A stretch of DNA of 64,000 bases from Methylophaga sp. (GTDB lineage: Bacteria > Pseudomonadota > Gammaproteobacteria > Nitrosococcales > Methylophagaceae), in assembly GCA_020831825.1 (NCBI GenBank), contig JAFIFW010000019.1, positions 1 through 64,000 on the forward strand, in the 5' to 3' direction. The notes beneath the pieces are model-generated. The model saw only the letters and a list, made by a program, of their open reading frames with translations. It was not told the DNA's origin and ran no database searches. This document shows, one piece after another, positions 1 to 8,176 of this stretch. Each line of letters starts with the position of its first letter. Position 1 is the stretch's first letter. Position numbers and translations under genes: made by a program.

Positions 1-71
1 TCAGTAGTGAAACGACTCAGCGCCGATGATAGTGTGGGAGTTCCCATGTGAAAGTAGGTCACTGCCAGGTT
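1..71 (+). rRNA. rrf: 5S ribosomal RNA, 3' part
   Basis: The first ~70 bases match the 3' two thirds of a proteobacterial 5S rRNA: the conserved stretch around GCGCCGATGATAGTGTGGG, the GAAAGTAGG loop-E/helix-IV segment and the terminal CTGCCAGG that pairs with the 5' end. The gene is cut by the window edge, so the rest of an rRNA operon should lie just upstream. The exact 3' end (about base 70-72) is inferred by analogy. Confidence 0.93.
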
Positions 72-85
72 TTTATATGAAAATA

Positions 86-117
86 CCCGGTCCTCTTCGA
101 GGTCCGGGTTTTTTTTT
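86..117 (+). terminator. Rho-independent terminator of the rRNA operon
   Basis: A hairpin with arms CCCGGTCCTC and GAGGTCCGGG, a TTC loop and one internal mismatch is followed by nine T residues. It starts about 15 bases after the 5S 3' end, as expected for an rrn terminator. On the minus strand the same hairpin is followed by a weaker TATTTT run, so it may also stop transcription arriving from the gene ending at 191. Confidence 0.92.
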
Positions 118-190
118 GCCCATTGTTATTGATTTTATGTAGATCAGGTTTCAAGTGTTGAGGTGAATCAGTTTTCGATTGTTGGTAACA

Positions 191-550
191 TTAAGGACGT
201 TTTGCGATCTGCCAAGGCCATTTGCCGGACAACTCCACTTCTAGAGCAATACTCAGGAATGTGCGGATCAGAATAATCAGAGCTAGTACCATGATCGATT
301 CCAAGGTAAGTTCAATCGCTACGGTGTGGATAATATCGGCAGCTATCAAAAACTCGAGCCCAAGTAAAATACCGCGCCCAAGAAACAGACGCTGTTCCTG
401 GAATATTCTGTCTCTGTCAGTATGCTTGAACCATTGAATAAGGGAGCGACTGATAGTCCATATGGCAAAGGTAAGAATAATGCCAATGCCGATGAGTTCA
501 ATTATACTCGCGGCATACTCTGCGATTGTAATGATATAGCCGTTTCTCAA
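191..550 (-). CDS. DUF1622 family membrane protein
   Basis: A 119-residue protein with three hydrophobic segments (about residues 15-36, 58-76 and 82-102) separated by a short charged loop containing HTDRDRIFQEQR. Length, helix pattern and the motif around FLGRGILLGLEFLIAADI fit the DUF1622 family of small inner-membrane proteins, whose function is unknown. Its start overlaps the end of the squalene-synthase-like gene by four bases (547-550), so it is the last cistron of the mtaD-ubiG-gph-rmuC-hpnC operon. The family assignment comes from recognising the sequence pattern; no function should be inferred. Confidence 0.8.
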   Translation of the reverse strand: MRNGYIITIAEYAASIIELIGIGIILTFAIWTISRSLIQWFKHTDRDRIFQEQRLFLGRGILLGLEFLIAADIIHTVAIELTLESIMVLALIILIRTFLSIALEVELSGKWPWQIAKRP

Positions 551-1461
551 AGCAGACTCCTAGTTATCTGAAGCATGGCTTCTACAGAGTTATAGTATCG
601 GCGTTTGTTCAACGAAGTTAACATTACAGACAGGATCTGTCGACGCGTTAAGCGAGGTCTGCTGAACATGTCTGATTTGGGTTGCTCAATCAGACGAATC
701 AATAGCATCAATCCGGCTAGGCAGATTGCGCGAACTTCCCAACCAAACCGACCATTAAGTGTCATGCCCAATAGATAGCCATTCTCAAACAGTACGCTTG
801 TGCGATTGTAAAGCTGTAGCATAAGTGGAGCAAAAGCTTCTGTGTTGTCAGTGATGATATGTGTCTCATCAAGGCCATAGCGCTGGAGTTCGTCCTGAGG
901 CAGATAGATCCGATCCTGTTCGGTGTAATCTTGGATAACGTCTTGATAAAAGTTTATCAATTGCAGCGCGGTGCAGATGGCATCGGATTGAGTCAATTGT
1001 TGCTGTGTTGGTTGACCGTTGATATGAAGCAATAAATGACCAACAGGATTGGCGGAAAATTGGCAATAGTCCAACACTTCGCTAAAGCTGTGATAACGCG
1101 ATTTCACGACGTCTTGTTCAAATGCCTTGAGCAAGTTGTGCAGTAAGTGAATGGGTAACTCACAGCGTGTAACGGTGTCTTGTAATGCGATAAATATCGG
1201 ATCCCGTCCGCGATATTGTTGCTTTTCAATCTGCCTTAGCAAATCGTGATAGCTGGACAAGGCATGCAGACGTTGTAGATCAGAGATATCGCCCTCGTCA
1301 GCGAAATCATCTGCAGTGCGGGCAAAAGCATAAATAGCGGCGATTGGGGCTCTCATGCGGTGAGGCAGCAGGCGTGATGCGACCGGAAAGTTTTCATAAT
1401 GGCTGTTCGCCAACTGCTGACAGTAGCTATATGCCTGATTAAGTTGCTTGTTACTCCTCAT
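547..1461 (-). CDS. hpnC: Hydroxysqualene synthase HpnC-like (squalene/phytoene synthase family)
   Basis: 304 residues of the head-to-head isoprenoid synthase fold. The N-terminal HYENFPVASRLLP segment is characteristic of HpnC. The first Asp-rich motif is ARTADDFADE and the second is NFYQDVIQDYTEQDRIYLP; both bind the Mg-diphosphates. In the known HpnC/HpnD/HpnE route, HpnD joins two farnesyl diphosphates to presqualene diphosphate, HpnC converts that to hydroxysqualene, and HpnE reduces it to squalene for hopanoids or C30 carotenoids. No hpnD or hpnE lies next to it, which is unusual. The start overlaps rmuC by 11 bases and the end overlaps the DUF1622 gene by 4. A phytoene-synthase role is possible but fits the N-terminus less well. 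Confidence 0.85.
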   Translation of the reverse strand: MRSNKQLNQAYSYCQQLANSHYENFPVASRLLPHRMRAPIAAIYAFARTADDFADEGDISDLQRLHALSSYHDLLRQIEKQQYRGRDPIFIALQDTVTRCELPIHLLHNLLKAFEQDVVKSRYHSFSEVLDYCQFSANPVGHLLLHINGQPTQQQLTQSDAICTALQLINFYQDVIQDYTEQDRIYLPQDELQRYGLDETHIITDNTEAFAPLMLQLYNRTSVLFENGYLLGMTLNGRFGWEVRAICLAGLMLLIRLIEQPKSDMFSRPRLTRRQILSVMLTSLNKRRYYNSVEAMLQITRSLL

Positions 1462-2701
1462 GATTGCTGTTTTGCAATTGTCGTGGCATCAGATCGACCG
1501 GAGGCAGATCGCCTATCTGACTCTTGCTGCTGATGCCCATTTCAGTAAATTTTCGTGCGCTAGGCAAAACCTGTCTTTCCAATGAGCCGACGGCTTTATT
1601 GAAGTGGTTGACGCTACTACCAAGGCTTTTGCCCAGGCTCTCGAGGTGTCCGCCAAATGTGGCCAGGCGCTTGTACAGGGTTTCACCGAGCTCGCGAATA
1701 TTTTCGGCATTTTCGGCCAGTGCCTGCTGTTTCCAGCCATAGGAAACGGCACGCAACAAGGCAATAAAGTTGGTCGGAGTAGCCAGAATGATGTTCTGGT
1801 TCATGCTGTCTTCCAGCAGGGCCGGATCCACTTCGAGCGCCGCAGCGAGAAATTGTTCACCGGGAATGAACAGCACCACAAACTCTGGTGAGTTACTGTA
1901 TTCAGCCCAGTAATTTTTGCGTGCCAGTTCGCGCACACGGTTGCGAATGATCTGTGCGTGTCGTTTTAATTCCTGTTGGCGAATCGAATCATCTTTGGCC
2001 TGAACTGCCGAGAGATAAGCGTCCAGCGGAGTTTTTGCATCAACGATGATTTCCCGCTTTTCAGGTAAGCGTACAATCATGTCCGGTCGAATGCTACCAG
2101 TCTCTGTCTGGGTGTGTGTTTGTTCAAAAAAGTCACAGTGGGCGACCATGCCACTCAATTCTGCCAGACGACGCAGGGTCATTTCGCCCCATTGACCTCG
2201 AACCTCCGGACGTCTTAAGGCCTGCACCAGATTCTGCGTTTCCTGTTGCAGTTGTTGCTGGCTTTGTGTCATCTGCGAAATCGTGGCACTCAAGCTGCCA
2301 TAGGCCTGTTTGCGTTCTTTTTCAATGTCCTGAATTTGTTTACTGGTTTGCTGCAAGGCTTCGTTGATCGGTTTGAGTAATTGCTCAATAGCTTTCTCTT
2401 TGCTGCTCAGATCGGCTTTAGCTTCACTTTGAAATCGTTTGAGGTTTTCTTCAGCAAGTTTCAGGAACTGATCATTGTTGCGATTGAGCGCCTCGTTGGA
2501 GAGTTGATTGAAAGTGATTGCTAACTGCTGCTGTGTTTGAGCGAGCAAGGCATCCAGGTTCGATTTGTTCTCCGATGCGATTGCCAGTCTTAATTCTAAT
2601 TCAGCATTGTCTGCTTCAAGTTTGCGAATTCTGAATTGGCGAATGGTGAAGCCGATAGCCAGCCCTGAAACCAGCGCCAGTAACAGGAGCATTAAATCCA
2701 T
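1451..2701 (-). CDS. rmuC: DNA recombination protein RmuC
   Basis: 416 residues. The architecture is that of RmuC: an N-terminal membrane anchor (residues 2-20), a long coiled coil (about 25-190, rich in E, Q, K and A) and the conserved RmuC nuclease-like core around RPEVRGQWGEMTLRRLAEL, IIVDAKTPLDAYL and EFVVLFIPGEQFLAAAL. RmuC limits inversions and rearrangements at short inverted repeats in E. coli; the core resembles restriction-endonuclease folds. The start overlaps the end of gph by 10 bases and its end overlaps hpnC by 11, so translation is probably coupled along this operon. Confidence 0.95.
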   Translation of the reverse strand: MDLMLLLLALVSGLAIGFTIRQFRIRKLEADNAELELRLAIASENKSNLDALLAQTQQQLAITFNQLSNEALNRNNDQFLKLAEENLKRFQSEAKADLSSKEKAIEQLLKPINEALQQTSKQIQDIEKERKQAYGSLSATISQMTQSQQQLQQETQNLVQALRRPEVRGQWGEMTLRRLAELSGMVAHCDFFEQTHTQTETGSIRPDMIVRLPEKREIIVDAKTPLDAYLSAVQAKDDSIRQQELKRHAQIIRNRVRELARKNYWAEYSNSPEFVVLFIPGEQFLAAALEVDPALLEDSMNQNIILATPTNFIALLRAVSYGWKQQALAENAENIRELGETLYKRLATFGGHLESLGKSLGSSVNHFNKAVGSLERQVLPSARKFTEMGISSKSQIGDLPPVDLMPRQLQNSNHEE

Positions 2702-3351
2702 TGCAATATCTCATGAGGGTGATTGATCAAGCAGTCCGCCTGCCAGCTTTCAGGCTTGTCATGTTCACCAAGGTAGCCATAAAGGGCAACCACCGAGCGC
2801 ATGTGTGCGCGTTGCGCAGCGATAATGTCGCGTTCAGCATCGCCGATATACAGACAGTTAGCTGCGGTAGTCTTCAGCAGTTCCGCTGCGTACAATAAAG
2901 GCTCAGGATGTGGCTTGCTGTGTTGGGTTGTGTCACCGCTGACAATGCAGCTTGCCTGTTCGGTTAAACCCAAGGCCTGAGTTAGGGGATCGGTCAGGAA
3001 AGCGGGCTTATTGGTGACGATTCCCCAACGGATACCCCGCTGCTGCAGAGTTGTGAGTACTTGTTCCATGCCAAGGAATAATCTGGTCTCACGGGCAATA
3101 TTATCGGCATAGATTTGTAAAAACTGTTGTTGCAATGCGGAGTAATCCGGATGGTCAGTGCTTACTCCGAAACCAAGCTTAATCAGACCGGCACTGCCAT
3201 GACTGGCATAGGGTCTGATTCTGGCATGATCCAATGGCTGACGACCATGTGCTTGCAACAGATTATTCAACGCATAGCCAAGATCTGGGGCGGTATCAAT
3301 CAATGTCCCGTCAAGATCAAACAAGACGATATCGAATGTCGAGATAATCAT
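2692..3351 (-). CDS. gph: Phosphoglycolate phosphatase
   Basis: 219 residues of the HAD superfamily. Motif I is FDLDGTLIDTAPDL with nucleophile Asp and DxDxT; motif II is the Thr in GIVTNKPAFLT; Lys of SKPHPEPLLY is motif III; GDAERDI is motif IV. It removes 2-phosphoglycolate made by DNA repair or oxygenation reactions. The reading frame is open further upstream, but the ATG at 3351 is chosen because it forms an ATGA overlap with the ubiG stop and places DxDxT near the N-terminus. Adjacency of ubiG and gph is common in gammaproteobacteria. Confidence 0.95.
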   Translation of the reverse strand: MIISTFDIVLFDLDGTLIDTAPDLGYALNNLLQAHGRQPLDHARIRPYASHGSAGLIKLGFGVSTDHPDYSALQQQFLQIYADNIARETRLFLGMEQVLTTLQQRGIRWGIVTNKPAFLTDPLTQALGLTEQASCIVSGDTTQHSKPHPEPLLYAAELLKTTAANCLYIGDAERDIIAAQRAHMRSVVALYGYLGEHDKPESWQADCLINHPHEILQWI

Positions 3352-4067
3352 GGCTGCAATCGACAATGCATCAAATAATTCACATCTACATCCCGCCCCA
3401 ACCGGAATTGTTTGCTGAGCGGTTGATAGTTGATACCGGTAATATTCATTACCTGTAACCCGGAAGCCCGGCACCATACTGCCAACTCTGAAGGGCGAAT
3501 GAAGCGCTGATAGTCGTGAGTGCCTTTGGGCAGAATATTGAGTAAATATTCAGCGCCAAATACGGCAAGCAGCCAGGCTTTTGGATGACGGTTGAGGGTT
3601 GAGAAGAAAATATCGCCGCCTGGTTTTGCCAGTGTGGCGCAAGCCTGGATGACGGTAGCAGGATCTGGTACGTGTTCCAGCATTTCCATGCAGGTGACAA
3701 TATCAAAGCTATTTGCACTACGGGCCGCCATCGCCTCAGCGGTTGATTGTTGATAATCAATGGTCAGACCAAATTCCAAGGCATGCAGGCGTGCCACATT
3801 GAGCGGCATTTCGCCCATGTCTATTGCCGTTACTTCCGCACCGGCCTTTGCCATCGCCTCGGATAAAATGCCGCCGCCACAGCCCACATCGATGACTTTG
3901 GCACGCTCAAGTCCAGAACTGCGGTCAGTGATGTATTGAAGTCGCAGCGGGTTGATTTCATGGAGCGGTCTTGATTGACCGTGAGGGTCCCACCAACTGT
4001 CTGCAAGCGCATCAAATTTTGCGACTTCAACAGGGTCGACGTTTTGATCGATTTGACTCATGCACAT
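3348..4067 (-). CDS. ubiG: Ubiquinone biosynthesis O-methyltransferase UbiG
   Basis: 239 residues. Class I SAM methyltransferase: SAM-binding motif I is VIDVGCGGGILSEAMAK, followed by the acidic AEVTAIDM and the post-motif CMEMLEHVPDP typical of UbiG. The N-terminal FDALADSWWDPHG is the UbiG signature. It performs both O-methylations in ubiquinone synthesis, at the inner membrane surface. An ATG at 4061 (third residue) is an equally possible start. Its first codon directly abuts the mtaD stop, and its stop overlaps the gph start by four bases. Confidence 0.96.
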   Translation of the reverse strand: MCMSQIDQNVDPVEVAKFDALADSWWDPHGQSRPLHEINPLRLQYITDRSSGLERAKVIDVGCGGGILSEAMAKAGAEVTAIDMGEMPLNVARLHALEFGLTIDYQQSTAEAMAARSANSFDIVTCMEMLEHVPDPATVIQACATLAKPGGDIFFSTLNRHPKAWLLAVFGAEYLLNILPKGTHDYQRFIRPSELAVWCRASGLQVMNITGINYQPLSKQFRLGRDVDVNYLMHCRLQP

Positions 4068-5378
4068 TTACCTTATTTGACTGGCCCATTGTCGCGCATC
4101 GTCGACAATTTGATGAACATCAAGTGTGGTCAGCTGACGTTGTTTCATCAGCTGTTTGCCTGCCACCCAAACATCGGTGACTTTGTCACGGCTACAGGCA
4201 TAAACCAACTGGGAGGCGATGCCATAGCAGGGCTGTGTTTCCAGCTCACTGAGATTGACCGCAATGATATCAGCAGCTTTACCGACTTCCAGCGAGCCAG
4301 TGCTGTTGTCTATGCCCATTGATCTGGCGGCATTGATGGTCGCCATTTCGATGGCTTCAATTGCAGGAATGGTGCTGGGATTTGCGGCCACCGCTTTTGC
4401 CATTAGCGCTGCCTGCCGGAGTTCAGAAAACATATCCAGATCATTGTTCGATGCTGCGCCATCTGTGCCGATAGTGATGTTGATGCCATGTTCAGCCAAT
4501 TGAGCAACAGGACAAAAGCCGCTGGCCAGTTTCATATTGGATTCCGGACAATGAGCAATATGAATCCCGGTATCCGCACAAAGCTTGATCTCTTGTTCAG
4601 TGAGCTGTGTCATGTGGACAGCCGTTAAACGAGGTGACAGCAGGCCTAGTTGATGAAGTCTTTTCAGTGGCCGCATACCGAATTGCTGCTGGCTGCTGTC
4701 GATTTCATCTGCCGTTTCATGAATATGCATCTGAATGCTGAGATCCATTTCTTCAGCATTGATGATAATCGCTTCCAGTGTCTTATTGGAGACCGTATAG
4801 GGAGCATGCGGGGCATAGGAGGTCGTGATTCTTGGATGATTGCGATAGTGGTCATGAAGCTGCTGACCTTTCAGCAAGTATTCATCGGCATCCCGTGCCC
4901 ATGCAGTTGGGAACTCAAGCACGACCATACCGAGGTTGGCTCGAATCCCACTATTGTCGACAACTCGAGCCGTTGCCTCCGGGAAAAAATACATATCGTT
5001 GAAACAGGTTGTTCCACCCCGCAGCATTTCCGCGATAGCCAGTTTGCTACCTGCTTCGACAAAAGCATCGCCGACAAATTTGGCTTCAGCGGGCCAGATA
5101 TGCTCATTGAGCCAGGTCATCAAAGGTAGATCATCTGCCAGTCCCCGGAATAGTGACATAGGACTATGGGTGTGATTATTGATCAGCCCAGGCATTAGAC
5201 AGTGGTTTGGATAATCAAGGATCTGTTGGCACTGGTAGTGAAGAGGAATATCTGCGCTGGGCAAGATGTTGACGATACGTCCCTCGTGTATCACCAGCGC
5301 ATGATTTTCAAGCAGAGAACGCGAAGTATCAACAGGCAACAGCCAGCGAGACTTGAGAATCAGATCGACATTTATCAT
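4068..5378 (-). CDS. mtaD: 5-methylthioadenosine/S-adenosylhomocysteine deaminase (TRZ/ATZ amidohydrolase)
   Basis: 436 residues of the amidohydrolase superfamily. Metal ligands are visible: H69 and H71 in NNHTH, H220 in HIHE with E221, H276 in HCPES and D306 in TDGAAS. This is the ATZ/TRZ deaminase pattern. It converts MTA to methylthioinosine and SAH to S-inosylhomocysteine. First gene of a six-gene minus-strand operon and divergent from mtnA at 5486, so both enzymes of the deaminase-type MTA salvage route sit side by side. Substrate choice between MTA, SAH and guanine-type compounds is inferred from that neighbourhood. Confidence 0.88.
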   Translation of the reverse strand: MINVDLILKSRWLLPVDTSRSLLENHALVIHEGRIVNILPSADIPLHYQCQQILDYPNHCLMPGLINNHTHSPMSLFRGLADDLPLMTWLNEHIWPAEAKFVGDAFVEAGSKLAIAEMLRGGTTCFNDMYFFPEATARVVDNSGIRANLGMVVLEFPTAWARDADEYLLKGQQLHDHYRNHPRITTSYAPHAPYTVSNKTLEAIIINAEEMDLSIQMHIHETADEIDSSQQQFGMRPLKRLHQLGLLSPRLTAVHMTQLTEQEIKLCADTGIHIAHCPESNMKLASGFCPVAQLAEHGINITIGTDGAASNNDLDMFSELRQAALMAKAVAANPSTIPAIEAIEMATINAARSMGIDNSTGSLEVGKAADIIAVNLSELETQPCYGIASQLVYACSRDKVTDVWVAGKQLMKQRQLTTLDVHQIVDDARQWASQIR

Positions 5379-5485
5379 AGCCTTGGATTATACCTGTCGT
5401 CTATGACGAATACCTAACAAGCTTGCTGCTTTGTTGGTGCGGACAAGCCGTACATAAGTTATTATTAATACTGTTTATTTAAAGT

Positions 5486-6592
5486 ATGTTGGACGCTGCT
5501 AAGCAAAGTCTGCTTTTTGTTATTGGGGTCAGTGTGGACAAGACAAAAACTTCAATTCAGCCAGTTGAGTGGCGAGATGGGCGACTTTGTTTGTTGGATC
5601 AGCGGCGCTTGCCCGCTGAAACGGTCTGGTTAACATTTGATGATGCCAATACAGTCGCTCACGCCATCCATGATATGGTCGTTCGCGGAGCGCCTGCGAT
5701 TGGAATTACCGCTGCCTATGCAGTTGTTTTGGCTGCACGTCATGCTTGGAATATTGCCGGAGTCAACTGGAAGCAAGCCATGACTGCACCGATTGCAAGG
5801 CTTGAAGCATCACGCCCAACCGCAGTCAATCTGAAGTGGGCATTGGATAAGATGTCGGATCTTTATTTGGCATTACCAGATGAACAGGTGCCGGAGCAGC
5901 AATTACTTGAGTTGGCAGTACAGATTCATCAATCCGATGTTGAAGCTAATCACCAAATGGGCCGATTGGGTGCCGAACTGATTGAGACGGGTTCTCAGGT
6001 GATGACTCACTGCAATGCCGGAGCATTGGCGACAGGTGGTTTTGGCACGGCCTTGGGTGTGATTCGGCAAGGTGTTGCAGAGGGTCGTATCGAACATGTT
6101 CATGTCAACGAAACAAGACCCTGGTTACAAGGCGCCAGACTGACAGCCTGGGAGTTGTTGAACGAGGACATTGCCTGCAGCTTGAATGCCGATGTGGCAG
6201 CGGCGTCTCTGATGGCATCAGGGCGTATCAGTTGGATCATTGTCGGAGCCGATCGAATCGCTGCAAATGGCGATGTTGCCAATAAAGTTGGCACCTATGG
6301 CCTGGCGATACTGGCAAAATATCACCGCATTGGCTTTATGGTGGTGGCGCCAACGTCAACGATTGATTGGCAATTATGTGACGGTGAACTCATCCCAATC
6401 GAACAACGCAGCCCGGCCGAAGTCACACAACTTGCAGAAAAACAGATCGCCCCAGAGGGCATTGATGCAGTAAACCCTGCGTTTGATATTACACCGGCAT
6501 CATTGATCGATGTGATTGTCACCGAGGCGGGTGTGGTGCGTCAGCCCTCTGTTGAAACAATGAAAGCACTTCAAAATGGGAGGAACAGTTAA
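5486..6592 (+). CDS. mtnA: S-methyl-5-thioribose-1-phosphate isomerase
   Basis: 368 residues from the first ATG. Signature segments of MtnA are the N-terminal VEWRDGRLCLLDQ, MVVRGAPAIGI, the catalytic-Cys loop HCNAGALATGGFGTALG and the catalytic-Asp segment GADRIAANGDVANKVGT. It isomerises methylthioribose-1-phosphate to methylthioribulose-1-phosphate in methionine salvage. The first ~16 residues (LDAAKQSLLFVIGVS) are not typical of the family, so an in-frame GTG at 5534, which would give 352 residues, may be the real start; neither has a strong ribosome-binding site. The stop codon abuts the ATG of the downstream SDR gene. Confidence 0.95.
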   Translation: MLDAAKQSLLFVIGVSVDKTKTSIQPVEWRDGRLCLLDQRRLPAETVWLTFDDANTVAHAIHDMVVRGAPAIGITAAYAVVLAARHAWNIAGVNWKQAMTAPIARLEASRPTAVNLKWALDKMSDLYLALPDEQVPEQQLLELAVQIHQSDVEANHQMGRLGAELIETGSQVMTHCNAGALATGGFGTALGVIRQGVAEGRIEHVHVNETRPWLQGARLTAWELLNEDIACSLNADVAAASLMASGRISWIIVGADRIAANGDVANKVGTYGLAILAKYHRIGFMVVAPTSTIDWQLCDGELIPIEQRSPAEVTQLAEKQIAPEGIDAVNPAFDITPASLIDVIVTEAGVVRQPSVETMKALQNGRNS

Positions 6593-7267
6593 ATGTCGCA
6601 AACAGTCCTGATAACCGGATGCAGTCGAGGCATTGGTTTGGCTCTGGCGCAACAGCTAGCAGCCAGAGGTGAGCATGTTATCGCCACCTGTAGACAACGT
6701 TCGACTGAACTGGATGCATTGAATGTCGAGGTTATTGATGGGGTTGATGTCAGCTCGATTGAGAGTCTCGCCAAACTCAGAGAAAAGCTGGCAGGCAGGA
6801 CTATCGACTGGCTGATTAACAACGCCGGAGTCGCCGCCGGCTTGGGCATGAATGATATTAATTCCAACACCATTGACGATTTTGTGCATATGTACAAGGT
6901 CAACAGTCTGGGGCCATTGATGACCACCCAGGCATTACTCGATAACCTGAAACAGAGCAGTAAGGTTGGCATTATCACAAGTCGAATGGGATCGATTGAG
7001 GACAATGATTCGGGCGGCAGTTATGCTTACAGAATGTCAAAATCAGCAGTGAATGCCGCTGGCAAGTCTTTGTCCATTGATCTGAAACCAAGAGGTATTG
7101 CGGTAGCGATCTTGCATCCGGGCTGGGTTCGAACAGCGATGACTGGCTACGGCGGTCTGATCGATACCGATGAATCAGCGGCCGGACTGATAGCTCGGAT
7201 GGATGAGCTGACCCTGGAGACCAGCGGTGGTTTCTGGCACACCAATGGCGAAAGATTGCCTTGGTAG
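6593..7267 (+). CDS. Short-chain dehydrogenase/reductase (C-factor-like SDR)
   Basis: 224 residues, a compact classical SDR. The cofactor motif is TGCSRGIG at the N-terminus, NNAG is at about residues 80-83, and the catalytic Tyr-Lys pair is in YRMSKSAVN. GWVRTAMTG follows as in C-factor/CsgA-like members. It should bind NAD(P)H in the cytosol and act on a small carbonyl or alcohol; the substrate cannot be told from sequence. It begins at the base after the mtnA stop, with a GGGAGG ribosome site inside mtnA, so it is cotranscribed with mtnA. Confidence 0.85.
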   Translation: MSQTVLITGCSRGIGLALAQQLAARGEHVIATCRQRSTELDALNVEVIDGVDVSSIESLAKLREKLAGRTIDWLINNAGVAAGLGMNDINSNTIDDFVHMYKVNSLGPLMTTQALLDNLKQSSKVGIITSRMGSIEDNDSGGSYAYRMSKSAVNAAGKSLSIDLKPRGIAVAILHPGWVRTAMTGYGGLIDTDESAAGLIARMDELTLETSGGFWHTNGERLPW

Positions 7268-8175
7268 ATTTCAACCGCAGCCCCTATAGTTTTCTGAGCG
7301 AACAGCAGCAAGCAACCTTACCGGGTTTCAGTAAGGCGGTCAGGCTGATGTCGCCATATGAAGACAGCACCAACAGTACCTGGCTTTTGGAAACCGATTC
7401 AGGGCGTCTGGTGCTCAAGCTGTGTGATTTGCAGTGGGTAGAAGAGTCATCCTTCTGGACCGGTATGCGATTATTGTTTGATTTGCACTTGCCGGTTCAA
7501 ATGCAGAAATTTGATCTCGTCTACGGTTTTATCAAACAGCATTCACCCCTGAACATTCCAGCACTGTTAACCGCCGGTGCCAGTTGCCATGAAGGCATGT
7601 ATCCAGGCTATGTCATGGCAGAAGCCTTGGCTGGTGAGGCCTTGACCATTGATGCCGTGACAGATACATCCGTGCAAGATCTGGCACGTCATTTAGCGAG
7701 TCTGCATGCGCAACAACGAAATCAGTGGGGAAGTCTGGCAAGCCCCAACCTTACCGCTGAACTCTGGCCTGTTCGACTGCGTGACAGCATGCTGTCTCTG
7801 GCCAGTAAACAAAACTTTGTGCGCAAGGAATTGCTTGAGGCCATGACTCAGCAGGCATTGCTCTGTCGACCGGCGGTATTTTCACCGATCATGCCCGATC
7901 TGCGATGGGATCAATTTCTGATGCATGAAGGACAACTGTCTGCCCTGGTCGATCTTGATGCATTTGTCTGGGGGCCGGTGGAGATGGAGTTTGTTCTGCT
8001 GGAGTATTTGTTGACGGCAGACCAATGGCGCATATTCACAGAACAATATCAGCAATATTGCCCACTGCCAGTACTGGATATTGTGCGTGCACCCTATCGG
8101 ATGATGTTGTTTTTAATGAATGTGTTGGGTGAAAAAGACGTGGAAAAATGGATGCATGCTCCACACTATCTGTGA
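7261..8175 (+). CDS. Aminoglycoside phosphotransferase (APH) fold protein with altered catalytic loop
   Basis: 304 residues, TTG start overlapping the SDR stop by 7 bases. The C-terminal half aligns in pattern with APH/choline-kinase proteins: MPDLRWDQFLMHEGQL stands where HGDxxxxN is expected, and ALVDLDAFVWGPVEME matches the Mg-binding DxD..GP segment. The usual His, Gly and Asn of the loop are Met, Pro and Gln, while both Asp residues remain. It may be a diverged kinase or a non-catalytic binder. It ends one base from the convergent PnuC gene of the thiamine operon, and some thiamine kinases belong to this fold, so a vitamin-salvage role is possible but only inferred. Confidence 0.65.
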   Translation: MVDFNRSPYSFLSEQQQATLPGFSKAVRLMSPYEDSTNSTWLLETDSGRLVLKLCDLQWVEESSFWTGMRLLFDLHLPVQMQKFDLVYGFIKQHSPLNIPALLTAGASCHEGMYPGYVMAEALAGEALTIDAVTDTSVQDLARHLASLHAQQRNQWGSLASPNLTAELWPVRLRDSMLSLASKQNFVRKELLEAMTQQALLCRPAVFSPIMPDLRWDQFLMHEGQLSALVDLDAFVWGPVEMEFVLLEYLLTADQWRIFTEQYQQYCPLPVLDIVRAPYRMMLFLMNVLGEKDVEKWMHAPHYL

Positions 8176-8176
8176 G

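Noticed and set aside
1604..1891. Plus-strand open frame inside rmuC
   Set aside because: It is antisense to a well-conserved gene, has no recognisable domain and no ribosome site; typical shadow frame, as are many others opposite the core genes.
3352..3477. N-terminal extension of gph into ubiG
   Set aside because: The residues are not HAD-like and a start with an ATGA overlap at 3351 gives the normal family length.
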